DNA of 43,848 nucleotides. It comes from Microvirga puerhi. GTDB taxonomy: Bacteria > Pseudomonadota > Alphaproteobacteria > Rhizobiales > Beijerinckiaceae. The DNA lies in the NCBI RefSeq assembly GCF_020089865.1, contig NZ_JAIRBM010000030.1:1-43848 (forward strand), given 5' to 3'. Shown here one piece after another: positions 8,092 through 14,422 of the stretch; the first letter of the stretch is position 1; the number at the start of each line of letters is the position of its first letter. The position numbers and the translations under genes are program-made. A model generated the notes under the pieces. That model did no database searches and was not told the origin of the DNA. It was given only the letters and a program-made list of their open reading frames with translations.

Positions 8092-8454
8092 ATGGCTGAG
8101 AAGAAAGGCGCTGAAGATCGCCGCAAGGCTCGGGTACGCCGTGCGATCCGTAAGGCAGCGAATGGTCGCCCGCGTTTGTCGGTGTTCCGTTCGTCGAAGC
8201 AGATCTATGCCCAGGTCATCGATGATGAGCGTGGCGTGACTGTTGCGGCCGCCTCGACCCTTGAGAAGGACATGCGAGGCAAGCTGAAGACCGGTGCTAC
8301 CGTCGAGGCAGCGAAGGAAGTCGGCAAGCTCTTGGCTGAGCGCGCGGCAAAAGCCGGCGTGAAGAACGTGATCTTCGATCGTGGCAGCTACCTCTATCAC
8401 GGCCGCGTTAAGGCTCTCGCCGACGCTGCCCGTGAAGGTGGTCTCGATTTCTAA
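8092..8454 (+). CDS. rplR: 50S ribosomal protein L18
   Basis: L18 (120 residues) binds 5S rRNA with L5. The basic N-terminus (RRKARVRRAIRKAANGRPRL) and the segments SVFRSSKQIYAQVIDD and FDRGSYLYHGRVKALADAAR are diagnostic. It ends GLDF. A 66-base spacer to rpsE contains GC-rich inverted sequence near 8488-8505 but no T run. Confidence 0.98.
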   Translation: MAEKKGAEDRRKARVRRAIRKAANGRPRLSVFRSSKQIYAQVIDDERGVTVAAASTLEKDMRGKLKTGATVEAAKEVGKLLAERAAKAGVKNVIFDRGSYLYHGRVKALADAAREGGLDF

Positions 8455-8520
8455 AAACGGCGGGTTAAGTCGAAACACCCTTAGCGAGCGGGCCCGCCGC
8501 CCGCGCAAGTGAGAGGTCTC

Positions 8521-9087
8521 ATGGCAAGAGAACCCAGAGAACGTGCTGATCGCGAAGAGCGCGACAGCGAATTCGTCGATCGGTTGGTACACATCAACCG
8601 CGTCGCGAAGGTTGTGAAGGGCGGCCGTCGCTTCGGCTTCGCTGCCCTGGTGGTCGTCGGCGACCAGAAGGGCCGCGTCGGCTTCGGCCACGGCAAGGCC
8701 CGCGAAGTGCCGGAAGCGATCCGCAAGGCGACAGATGCCGCCAAGCGTTCGATGATCCGCGTTGCGCTCCGCGAAGGGCGCACGCTGCATCACGACGTGA
8801 AGGGCCGCCACGGCGCCGGCAAGGTCGTGCTTCGTGCAGCTCCGCAGGGTACCGGCATCATCGCCGGTGGTCCGATGCGCGCTGTCTTCGAGACGGTCGG
8901 CATGCAGGACGTCGTCGCGAAGTCCCTCGGCTCCTCGAACCCGTACAACCTCGTCCGTGCGACGTTCGATGCGCTGAAGAACGAGGACAGCCCGCGTTCG
9001 GTCGCCGCTCGCCGGGGCCTGAAGGTCTCGACGCTGCAGGCTCGCCGCCGCGATACCTCCGACGCCGACGTCGGCGCCGAAGCGTAA
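8521..9087 (+). CDS. rpsE: 30S ribosomal protein S5
   Basis: S5 (188 residues from this start) shapes the mRNA entrance and affects decoding fidelity. I use ATG at 8521 (MAREPRERADREERD) because GAGAGG lies seven bases upstream; a GTG at 8509 would place the ribosome-binding site inside the gene. The double-stranded RNA-binding-like domain includes VKGGRRFGFAALVVVGD, and the second domain has the typical APQGTGIIAGGPMRAVFE. Confidence 0.97.
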   Translation: MAREPRERADREERDSEFVDRLVHINRVAKVVKGGRRFGFAALVVVGDQKGRVGFGHGKAREVPEAIRKATDAAKRSMIRVALREGRTLHHDVKGRHGAGKVVLRAAPQGTGIIAGGPMRAVFETVGMQDVVAKSLGSSNPYNLVRATFDALKNEDSPRSVAARRGLKVSTLQARRRDTSDADVGAEA

Positions 9088-9100
9088 GGGAGGCTGATCC

Positions 9101-9310
9101 ATGGCGAAGAAGCCTTCCGCCGAGACGGCGAAAACCATCACCGTTGAGCAGATCGGATCCCCGATCCGTCGCGAGGCCAAGCAGCGTCAGACGCTGATCG
9201 GCCTGCGGCTCAACAAGCTTCATCGGACCTCGACGCTTGTCGACACCCCCGCGGTGCGCGGCATGATCGAGAAGGTCAAGCACCTCGTGCGCGTTGTCGA
9301 CGGGCAGTGA
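9101..9310 (+). CDS. rpmD: 50S ribosomal protein L30
   Basis: L30 (69 residues) is a small 50S protein. The segments TITVEQIGSPIRREAKQRQT and LIGLRLNKLHRTSTLVDTP identify it, ending VVDGQ. It is slightly longer at the N-terminus than E. coli L30, as is usual in this order. GGGAGGC precedes the ATG. Confidence 0.97.
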   Translation: MAKKPSAETAKTITVEQIGSPIRREAKQRQTLIGLRLNKLHRTSTLVDTPAVRGMIEKVKHLVRVVDGQ

Positions 9311-9320
9311 GGAGAGCGTC

Positions 9321-9794
9321 ATGAAACTCAACGAAATTCGTGACAACGAAGGCGCTACGAAGAACCGCATGCGCGTCGGCCGTGGCATCGGCTCCGGCAA
9401 AGGCAAGACCGGCGGACGTGGCGTAAAGGGTCAGACGTCCCGTACGGGCGTGGCCATCAAGGGCTTCGAAGGCGGACAGATGCCTCTGCATCGTCGCCTG
9501 CCGAAGCGCGGCTTCAACAAGCCTAATGCGATCGAGCTGAACGAGGTCAATCTCGGCCGGATTCAGCAGGCTGTCGAGGCCGGCAAGCTCGATAAGAGCG
9601 CGCCGATCACTCTCGAGGCTCTGCTCGCTGCCGGTGTGGTCTCCAAGCCGCGGGACGGCGTGAAGATCCTCGGTGTCGGCGAACTCAAGGCCAAGCTGTC
9701 GTTCCAGGTGAACGGCGCGTCCAAGTCGGCCGTCGCGGCGATCGAGAAGGCCGGCGGCTCGGTGACCCTCGTGGGTGCCGTTGCACAGGCGTAA
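9321..9794 (+). CDS. rplO: 50S ribosomal protein L15
   Basis: L15 (157 residues) is a late-assembly 50S protein with a glycine-rich N-terminal arm. ATG at 9321 gives MKLNEIRDNEGATKNRMRVG, then RGIGSGKGKTGGRGVKGQ; GAGGAGAG sits upstream. The in-frame ATG at 9294 lies inside rpmD and is rejected. A 105-base gap with a GC-rich stem separates it from secY. Confidence 0.98.
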   Translation: MKLNEIRDNEGATKNRMRVGRGIGSGKGKTGGRGVKGQTSRTGVAIKGFEGGQMPLHRRLPKRGFNKPNAIELNEVNLGRIQQAVEAGKLDKSAPITLEALLAAGVVSKPRDGVKILGVGELKAKLSFQVNGASKSAVAAIEKAGGSVTLVGAVAQA

Positions 9795-9823
9795 GCCAAG
9801 GCTTACATCGATAAAGATCCAAG

Positions 9824-9857
9824 CGGCGGCCCGCGTCTGATCGTGAGGCCGCCGTTT
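9824..9857 (+). terminator. Attenuator-like hairpin between rplO and secY
   Basis: CGGCGGCC (9824-9831) pairs perfectly with GGCCGCCG (9847-9854) across a 15-base loop, and TTT follows. A second inverted pair, GTAAGCC (9791-9797) and GGCTTAC (9800-9806), overlaps the rplO stop codon. The T tract is too short for a strong terminator. Partial termination could lower secY expression relative to the ribosomal genes (inference). Confidence 0.4.
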
Positions 9858-9899
9858 GCGTGATGACGATCACGTATCCAGTTATCAAGGACGAGACCC

Positions 9900-11237
9900 A
9901 TGGCCTCAGCAGCCGAGCAACTTGCCGCGAACATCAATTTCGGCGCGATCGCCAAAGCCGAGGAATTGAAGAAGCGCATTTGGTTCACTCTTGGTGCGCT
10001 GCTGATCTATCGGCTCGGAACCTACATTCCTCTGCCGGGCATCAATCCGGAAGCCTTGCGGCAGAGCTTCCAGAGCGCCAGCGGCGGCGTTCTCGGCCTC
10101 TTCAACATGTTCTCGGGCGGCGCCGTGGAGCGCATGGCGATCTTCGCCTTGAACATCATGCCGTATATCTCGGCTTCGATTATCGTTCAGCTGCTCACCT
10201 CGGTTCTTCCGTCTCTCGAGGCGTTGAAGAAGGAAGGTGAGGCGGGTCGTAAGATCCTCAATCAATACACCCGTTATTTGACGGTGGTGCTTGCCCTGTT
10301 CCAGTCGTGGGGGATCGCGGTCGGCCTGCAGAGCTCGGGCAGCATCGTGAGCGCGCCGGGTCCGTTCTTCCTCATTTCCACGGTGATTACCCTAACGGGC
10401 GGCACCATGTTCCTGATGTGGCTCGGCGAGCAGATTACCTCGCGCGGCATCGGCAACGGCACGTCGCTGATCATCTTCGCGGGCATCGTGGCCAACCTGC
10501 CGCGGGCGATCGCCGGAACCCTCGAGCTCGGCCGTCAGGGCGCCATCTCGACACCAATCATTCTCGGCGTCGTCGTCATGGCCGTGCTGATCATCTACTT
10601 CGTGGTGTTCATGGAGCGTGCGCAGCGCCGGCTCCTGATCAACTATCCGAAACGCCAGGTCGGCAATCGGATGTATGAGGGGCAGACCTCGTTCCTGCCG
10701 CTCAAGCTCAATACCTCGGGTGTGATTCCGCCGATCTTCGCCTCCTCGCTGCTGCTGCTGCCGGCGACCATCGCCAGCTTCCAGTCCAGCGCGGGCGGTA
10801 CCGGCTTCGTCGCCACGCTCACGGCTTATCTGGGCCATGGGCGGCCAGCCTACATGTTCCTCTATGCGGCGCTGATCGTGTTCTTCGCCTTCTTCTACAC
10901 GGCCATCGTGTTCAATCCGCAGGAGACGGCCGACAATCTGAAGAAGCACGGAGGCTTCATTCCCGGTATCCGTCCGGGCGAGCGTACCGCCGAATACATC
11001 GATCAGGTGTTGACACGCATCACCGTTCTCGGTGCAGCTTATCTGGTCATCATCTGTCTGATTCCCGAGCTTCTGGTCTCCTATGCGGCACTGCCGTTCT
11101 ATTTCGGCGGCACTTCACTCCTGATCGTGGTCTCTGTCACGATGGATACGGTGGCACAGGTTCATGGTCATCTTCTCGCCCACCAGTATGAGGGGCTCGT
11201 GAAGAAGGCAAAGCTCAAGGGTGCCAGACGGCGCTAA
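9900..11237 (+). CDS. secY: Protein translocase subunit SecY
   Basis: SecY (445 residues) is the channel subunit of the inner-membrane Sec translocon, working with SecE, SecG and SecA. Ten hydrophobic segments can be traced, from RIWFTLGALLIYRLGTYIP near the N-terminus to LLIVVSVTMDTVAQ near the C-terminus. Family segments include NMFSGGA, MPYISASIIVQLL, GIGNGTSLIIFAGI and GGFIPGIRPGERTAEYI. The location between rplO and adk is the standard spc order. Confidence 0.98.
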   Translation: MASAAEQLAANINFGAIAKAEELKKRIWFTLGALLIYRLGTYIPLPGINPEALRQSFQSASGGVLGLFNMFSGGAVERMAIFALNIMPYISASIIVQLLTSVLPSLEALKKEGEAGRKILNQYTRYLTVVLALFQSWGIAVGLQSSGSIVSAPGPFFLISTVITLTGGTMFLMWLGEQITSRGIGNGTSLIIFAGIVANLPRAIAGTLELGRQGAISTPIILGVVVMAVLIIYFVVFMERAQRRLLINYPKRQVGNRMYEGQTSFLPLKLNTSGVIPPIFASSLLLLPATIASFQSSAGGTGFVATLTAYLGHGRPAYMFLYAALIVFFAFFYTAIVFNPQETADNLKKHGGFIPGIRPGERTAEYIDQVLTRITVLGAAYLVIICLIPELLVSYAALPFYFGGTSLLIVVSVTMDTVAQVHGHLLAHQYEGLVKKAKLKGARRR

Positions 11238-11291
11238 GGAAAGCGTCCCGTCGCTAGGCGGGATTGTCGACGAAGTTAGGGGGGCGCGTCG

Positions 11292-11873
11292 ATGAGGATT
11301 ATTCTGCTGGGGCCGCCGGGAGCCGGGAAGGGCACCCAGGCCGTGCGCATGGTGGAGCGTTTGGGAATTCCCCAGCTGTCCACCGGCGACATGCTCCGCG
11401 CGGCCGTTGCCGCTGGAACCCCGGTCGGCCTGAAGGCCAAGGAGATCATGGATCGAGGCGATCTGGTCTCCGACGACGTGGTCGTGGGCATCATTGCCGA
11501 GCGCATCGAAGAGCCGGATGCCAAGAGCGGCTTCATTCTCGATGGCTTTCCGCGCACAGTCGCCCAGGCTGAGGCCTTCGAGGCCATGTTGGCGAAGAAG
11601 GGCCTGAAGCTCGATGCCGTCCTCGAGTTCAAGGTCAACGAAGGCGAGCTCGTGGAGCGGATCATCAAGCGCGCCAAGGAGACCGAGGCGCGCGGTGAAC
11701 CGGTTCGCCGCGACGACAACCCGGATGTCTTCAGGACACGCCTCGAAGCCTACCGCAACCAGACGGCGCCGCTTTCCGCCTATTATGGGACGAAGGGCCA
11801 GCTGAAGACCGTCGACGGCATGCGGCCCATCGACGAGGTCACCGAGGCGGTCAAGGGCATCCTCGGCCGGTGA
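11292..11873 (+). CDS. adk: Adenylate kinase
   Basis: Adenylate kinase (193 residues) interconverts ATP plus AMP and two ADP in the cytoplasm. The P-loop GPPGAGKGTQ is at residues 7-16, the AMP-site segment LSTGDMLR follows, and FILDGFPRT is the conserved core motif. It is a short-LID enzyme without zinc cysteines; the LID region contains EPVRRDDNPDVFRTRL. The 54-base gap from secY has no clear terminator. In related genomes rpsM usually follows directly; here a reverse-strand islet intervenes. Confidence 0.98.
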   Translation: MRIILLGPPGAGKGTQAVRMVERLGIPQLSTGDMLRAAVAAGTPVGLKAKEIMDRGDLVSDDVVVGIIAERIEEPDAKSGFILDGFPRTVAQAEAFEAMLAKKGLKLDAVLEFKVNEGELVERIIKRAKETEARGEPVRRDDNPDVFRTRLEAYRNQTAPLSAYYGTKGQLKTVDGMRPIDEVTEAVKGILGR

Positions 11874-11875
11874 GG

Positions 11876-11897
11876 GCAGGGGCCTTCGAGCCCCTGC
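11876..11897. terminator. Shared hairpin between convergent adk and the immunity-like gene
   Basis: GCAGGGGC (11876-11883) pairs with GCCCCTGC (11890-11897) over a six-base loop. It lies between the adk stop codon and the stop codon of the reverse-strand gene, two bases from each. Neither side has a T run, so any termination would rely on the stem alone or on Rho. Confidence 0.5.
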
Positions 11898-11899
11898 AA

Positions 11900-12238
11900 T
11901 CAGCCCTCGAAACGCGCATCATCGCCGATCAGTATGTCTCGAATGTTTTTCGGGACAGGGAAGCCATATCCGCTCCCGGGCGTTTCGAAGTACAGCTTTC
12001 CGGTCTCATGGTAATCGCTGCAGTAGATGCGAGCGCCGATCATCTGCAGGGTCAGGATCAGAGCCTGCATCGCATCGACGCCGTAGCCGGCTCCTTCTTG
12101 CGGCTCATCCGGCCAGCCGATCGTGTAGCGGCAGCGCCAATCCTGGCCCGTATGTTCTGGAGCGAACAGGGATATGGGAACGTTCGTCAGGGTTCCAGCG
12201 GCGGGCGTGTACTGGAGATCGCGCTTGGCAATGAGCAT
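11900..12238 (-). CDS. Immunity-like hypothetical protein, paralogue 2 (DUF6968-like)
   Basis: A 112-residue cytoplasmic protein with no signal peptide or membrane segment. It aligns without gaps to the neighbouring upstream gene, with 56 of 112 positions identical by my count. Shared blocks include CRYTIGWP, QALIL, SDYH, GYGFPV and KN-RD-L-G. From memory this resembles the family listed as DUF6968; its biochemical role is unknown to me. It is the last gene of a - strand islet led by a toxin-like gene, so an immunity or antitoxin role is a context inference. The start ATG has AAGG about ten bases upstream. The gap to its paralogue is 100 bases. Confidence 0.75.
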   Translation of the reverse strand: MLIAKRDLQYTPAAGTLTNVPISLFAPEHTGQDWRCRYTIGWPDEPQEGAGYGVDAMQALILTLQMIGARIYCSDYHETGKLYFETPGSGYGFPVPKNIRDILIGDDARFEG

Positions 12239-12338
12239 GTCGAGCCTTGGTCATTGAGGGGAGGGAAGCTTCTCTTGTATGATCCAGAAGGATCGTTGCC
12301 GTTGAGAGATCGATTTTTCGGTCCGCCCATCCGCTTCG

Positions 12339-12677
12339 TTAGTCATCAAATTCCTTGTCGTAGCCGACAAGCAGATCGCGCGCATTCTTGGTCACGGGGA
12401 AGCCATAGCCGCCATTGATCTCTCCCCACGTGAGCCGGCTCGTCTTGTGGTAGTCGCTGAAATAGAGATCGTTTCCGATACTGTTGATCGCCAGGATAAG
12501 CGCTTGAACCGAGTCGAACCCGTAGGCGACCCCGGATTTCACGCCGTTGGGCCAGCCGATCGTATAGCGGCATGCCCAGCATCGATCGTCCTCCTCCGGG
12601 GAGAAGAGTTGAATTGGGACCGAAATGGCGGTTCCGTTCTCCGCTACGTATTCGAGGTTTCGTTGAGCAATCATCAT
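12339..12677 (-). CDS. Immunity-like hypothetical protein, paralogue 1 (DUF6968-like)
   Basis: A 112-residue soluble protein, about 50% identical to the gene downstream of it. It begins with two consecutive ATG codons; I use the first because it aligns with the paralogue's start. Conserved blocks are CRYTIGWPNG, the DSVQALILAI helix, YFSDYHKT and GGYGFPVTKNARDLLVG. It starts seven bases after the stop codon of the toxin-like gene, with no good ribosome-binding site, which suggests translational coupling to that gene. Its many aromatic, Asp and Gly residues fit a small binding protein. The function as immunity protein is inferred from position only. Confidence 0.75.
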   Translation of the reverse strand: MMIAQRNLEYVAENGTAISVPIQLFSPEEDDRCWACRYTIGWPNGVKSGVAYGFDSVQALILAINSIGNDLYFSDYHKTSRLTWGEINGGYGFPVTKNARDLLVGYDKEFDD

Positions 12678-12684
12678 GGCGAAC

Positions 12685-13104
12685 TCAGTAATTCAACGGC
12701 GGGATAGGGTGCCCTTTTTCACAGGCAATCTTCCGGACAAAAGCTTGCGCCCAGCAAGGCTTGCTTTTCAGAAGTCTGCACTGAAAACTGTCGCGCTCGT
12801 ATTGTTCTTCACGTTCTGCGAGCGATCGTAAACCGGCCAACGTTGTCCGGCCCGCGCGACTGCGTATCCTCGTGCGTTCATCACTTGGCAAGATCTCCGG
12901 ATCGTCGCTATCTCCTGCATCTGCAGTGCCCTCCGAGGTCCATCGACCTCCCCCTGCAGATCCGGCTGGGACGCGGGGTTGCTTGGGATCGTATCGTCGC
13001 TCAAGAGCGCGACGGGAGCGAATATCTCTGACTTGTTGCCGGAGGGTTGTGAGCTCGATCTGAAGTCTGAGAAGTCTCGCTCAAAATAGATTGTCTTGAG
13101 GCAT
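12685..13104 (-). pseudogene. Toxin-like gene with a premature stop at codon 8
   Basis: From ATG at 13102-13104 the frame reads MPQDNLF, stop (TGA at 13081-13083), then 131 further codons without interruption. After the stop come a heptad-like helix (LLRLQIELTTLRQQV), the motif YDPKQPRVPAGSAGGGRWTS, a hydrophilic linker, a helical segment (LAGLRSLAEREEQYERD), and an end with three cysteines (FQC, PCW, IAC) closing in GHPIPPLNY. I recall the RVPAG...GG.WT and PIPPLNY motifs from short toxin-like proteins of Rhizobiales; this is memory, not a search. A CGA to TGA change would explain the stop. Alternatives are reinitiation at TTG 12889-12891 giving 68 residues, stop read-through, or a base-call error. 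Immunity-like genes follow at seven bases. Confidence 0.6.
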
Positions 13105-13130
13105 AACGGGCCTGCGTAATAAATGTGAAC

Positions 13131-13161
13131 ATAATGTTGCAACATGTCATTTTGTTGTCAA
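13131..13161 (-). promoter_or_regulatory. Putative promoter of the toxin-like islet
   Basis: On the - strand a perfect -35 box TTGACA occupies 13161-13156. A -10-like CATTAT (13136-13131) follows at 19 bases; the overlapping alternative AACATT sits at 17. Transcription would start about 20-25 bases before the ATG at 13104, leaving a very short leader. Confidence 0.5.
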
Positions 13162-13181
13162 GAACAAAATAAGAACAAAAT
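13160..13181. repeat. Tandem 11-bp direct repeat beside the -35 box
   Basis: AAGAACAAAAT occurs twice in perfect head-to-tail copies (13160-13170 and 13171-13181). One copy overlaps the edge of the - strand -35 box. The spacing is about one helical turn, as expected for two molecules of a regulator binding on one DNA face, but no regulator gene is present nearby. Confidence 0.5.
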
Positions 13182-13226
13182 CATTACGTGCCTGTCATGG
13201 AACAGAAATGACCCGCCCTAAGGCAC

Positions 13227-13255
13227 TTGACGTACCTTCCCCAATGCGCTAGGCA
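13227..13255 (+). promoter_or_regulatory. Putative rpsM (alpha block) promoter
   Basis: TTGACG (13227-13232) is followed at 17 bases by TAGGCA (13250-13255), and the extended CTTGAC form is typical of alphaproteobacterial housekeeping promoters. It would let the alpha block be transcribed independently of the spc block, from which it is separated by the reverse-strand islet. The leader would be about 145 bases. Confidence 0.5.
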
Positions 13256-13280
13256 ACCGGTTCTCGCAAAAGAAGACGCG

Positions 13281-13313
13281 ATACGGAGGGCTTCACTTGA
13301 GGCCGCTCCGTAT
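13281..13313 (+). promoter_or_regulatory. Strong leader hairpin upstream of rpsM
   Basis: ATACGGAG (13281-13288) pairs with CTCCGTAT (13306-13313), and GGCTTC (13289-13294) pairs with GAGGCC (13299-13304; one T-G wobble) over an ACTT loop. That makes 14 pairs with a single bulged G. The sequence after it is T-rich but broken by G (TGTTGTGTTCTTATAT). In E. coli, S4 regulates the alpha operon at a leader pseudoknot; a comparable control here is inference. Confidence 0.55.
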
Positions 13314-13406
13314 TGTTGTGTTCTTATATCCCGCGCAAGGGCCGGCCTCCACCGGACGCGCGACAACGCCACCGAAGCTTAACGCTTCGCCACATGGAGA
13401 TGGACG

Positions 13407-13775
13407 ATGGCCCGTATAGCAGGCGTCAACATTCCGACCAACAAGCGCGTCGTGATCGCGCTTCAGTACATTCACGGCATCGGGCCCAAGAAGGCCCAGG
13501 AAATCGTCGAGAAGGTGAACATCCCGGCCGAGCGCCGCGTGAACCAGCTCACCGACGCCGAAGTGCTCCAGATCCGCGAGACCATCGACCGCGACTACGT
13601 CGTGGAAGGCGATCTGCGTCGCGATGTCTCGATGAACATCAAGCGCCTGATGGACCTTGGCGCCTATCGCGGTCTTCGTCACCGCCGTTCGCTCCCTGTT
13701 CGCGGCCAGCGCACGCATACCAATGCTCGCACCCGTAAGGGTAAGTCGAAGCCGATCGCCGGCAAGAAGAAGTGA
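13407..13775 (+). CDS. rpsM: 30S ribosomal protein S13
   Basis: S13 (122 residues) lies in the 30S head and contacts the P-site tRNA and the 50S subunit. It starts MARIAGVNIPTNKRVVIAL and has the conserved IHGIGPKKA turn, YRGLRHRRSLPVRGQRTHTN and a lysine-rich tail (GKSKPIAGKKK). ATGGAGATGGACG provides the ribosome-binding site. It is the first gene of the alpha block and lies downstream of a dedicated promoter-like region. Confidence 0.98.
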   Translation: MARIAGVNIPTNKRVVIALQYIHGIGPKKAQEIVEKVNIPAERRVNQLTDAEVLQIRETIDRDYVVEGDLRRDVSMNIKRLMDLGAYRGLRHRRSLPVRGQRTHTNARTRKGKSKPIAGKKK

Positions 13776-13802
13776 TCGTAGGGAGATTCTTCGCCCAAGA
13801 TC

Positions 13803-13882
13803 ATTCCCGGGCTTGACCCGGGAATCCTGTGCCGATCGAGGCGCTAGAAACTGAATGCGATGGCCGGGATAAGCCTGGCCAT
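13803..13882. repeat. Palindromic intergenic repeat element between rpsM and rpsK
   Basis: Two stems flank a variable middle. ATTCCCGGG (13803-13811) pairs with CCCGGGAAT (13817-13825) over CTTGA, and ATGGCCGGG (13860-13868) pairs with CCTGGCCAT (13874-13882) over ATAAG with one G-T pair. This 'cccgggcttgacccggg ... ggccatgac' pattern is, from memory, a dispersed palindromic repeat in many Rhizobiales genomes. It widens the rpsM-rpsK gap to 166 bases. Confidence 0.65.
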
Positions 13883-13941
13883 GACGACAAAAGAAACTCC
13901 CGAGCGCCTGGCATCACGGGCGCGTTTGAAGGACTTGAAGT

Positions 13942-14331
13942 ATGGCTAAAGAAGCTACCCGCGTCCGCCGTCGCGAACGCAAGAACATCGTGTCCGGCGT
14001 TGCTCACGTGAACGCCTCGTTCAACAACACGATGATCACCATCACCGACGCTCAGGGCAACACGATCTCCTGGTCGTCCGCTGGCGCGATGGGTTTCAAG
14101 GGCTCGCGGAAGTCGACCCCCTACGCGGCCCAGGTTGCGGCCGAGGACGCCGCCCGTAAGGCCTCCGAGCACGGCATGCGCACCCTCGAGGTCGAGGTGT
14201 CCGGCCCCGGTTCCGGCCGTGAATCGGCTCTCCGTGCGCTCCAGTCGGCCGGTTTCACCGTCACCTCGATCCGTGACGTGACCCCGATCCCGCACAACGG
14301 CTGCCGCCCGCGCAAGCGTCGTCGCGTCTAA
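13942..14331 (+). CDS. rpsK: 30S ribosomal protein S11
   Basis: S11 (129 residues) forms part of the 30S platform near the mRNA exit. The sequence ASFNNTMITITDAQGNTISW, followed by SSAGAMGFKGSRKSTPYAAQ, and GPGSGRESALRALQ are diagnostic; the end NGCRPRKRRRV is typical. It is preceded by a palindromic repeat and followed by a GC-rich hairpin. Confidence 0.98.
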   Translation: MAKEATRVRRRERKNIVSGVAHVNASFNNTMITITDAQGNTISWSSAGAMGFKGSRKSTPYAAQVAAEDAARKASEHGMRTLEVEVSGPGSGRESALRALQSAGFTVTSIRDVTPIPHNGCRPRKRRRV

Positions 14332-14340
14332 GATCATCCG

Positions 14341-14365
14341 GCGCGCGGGTTTCCCGCGCGCGTTT
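14341..14365 (+). terminator. Terminator-like hairpin between rpsK and rpoA
   Basis: GCGCGCGGG (14341-14349) pairs perfectly with CCCGCGCGC (14353-14361) over a TTT loop, and GTTTC follows. Nine G-C pairs make a very stable stem, but the T tract is short. Because rpoA must still be transcribed, partial attenuation is more likely than full termination. Confidence 0.4.
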
Positions 14366-14422
14366 CGGTTTCAAGGGTGGGTTCGTCCCGCCCTTTAAGC
14401 CGTACCTTGAAGAGGTGTGGTT

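Larger units (their letters stand above)
13105..13406. promoter_or_regulatory. Divergent control region between the toxin-like islet and rpsM
   Basis: No gene is evident in this 302-base stretch. Its left third is AT-rich, unlike the surrounding ribosomal genes, and carries a - strand promoter with an 11-bp tandem repeat. The right two thirds carry a + strand promoter, a strong hairpin and a second small stem (CGAAGC 13373-13378 with GCTTCG 13384-13389) just before the rpsM ribosome-binding site. The open frames that cross it have no recognisable protein character. Confidence 0.6.

Noticed and set aside
7444..9180. A 578-codon - strand open frame across rplF, rplR and rpsE
   Set aside because: Antisense shadow of ribosomal genes without protein-like features or a ribosome-binding site.
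12768..13145. A 125-codon - strand open frame with ATG start overlapping the toxin-like gene
   Set aside because: It is in a different frame from the motif-bearing reading, has no recognisable pattern, and its start lies upstream of or at the predicted transcription start.
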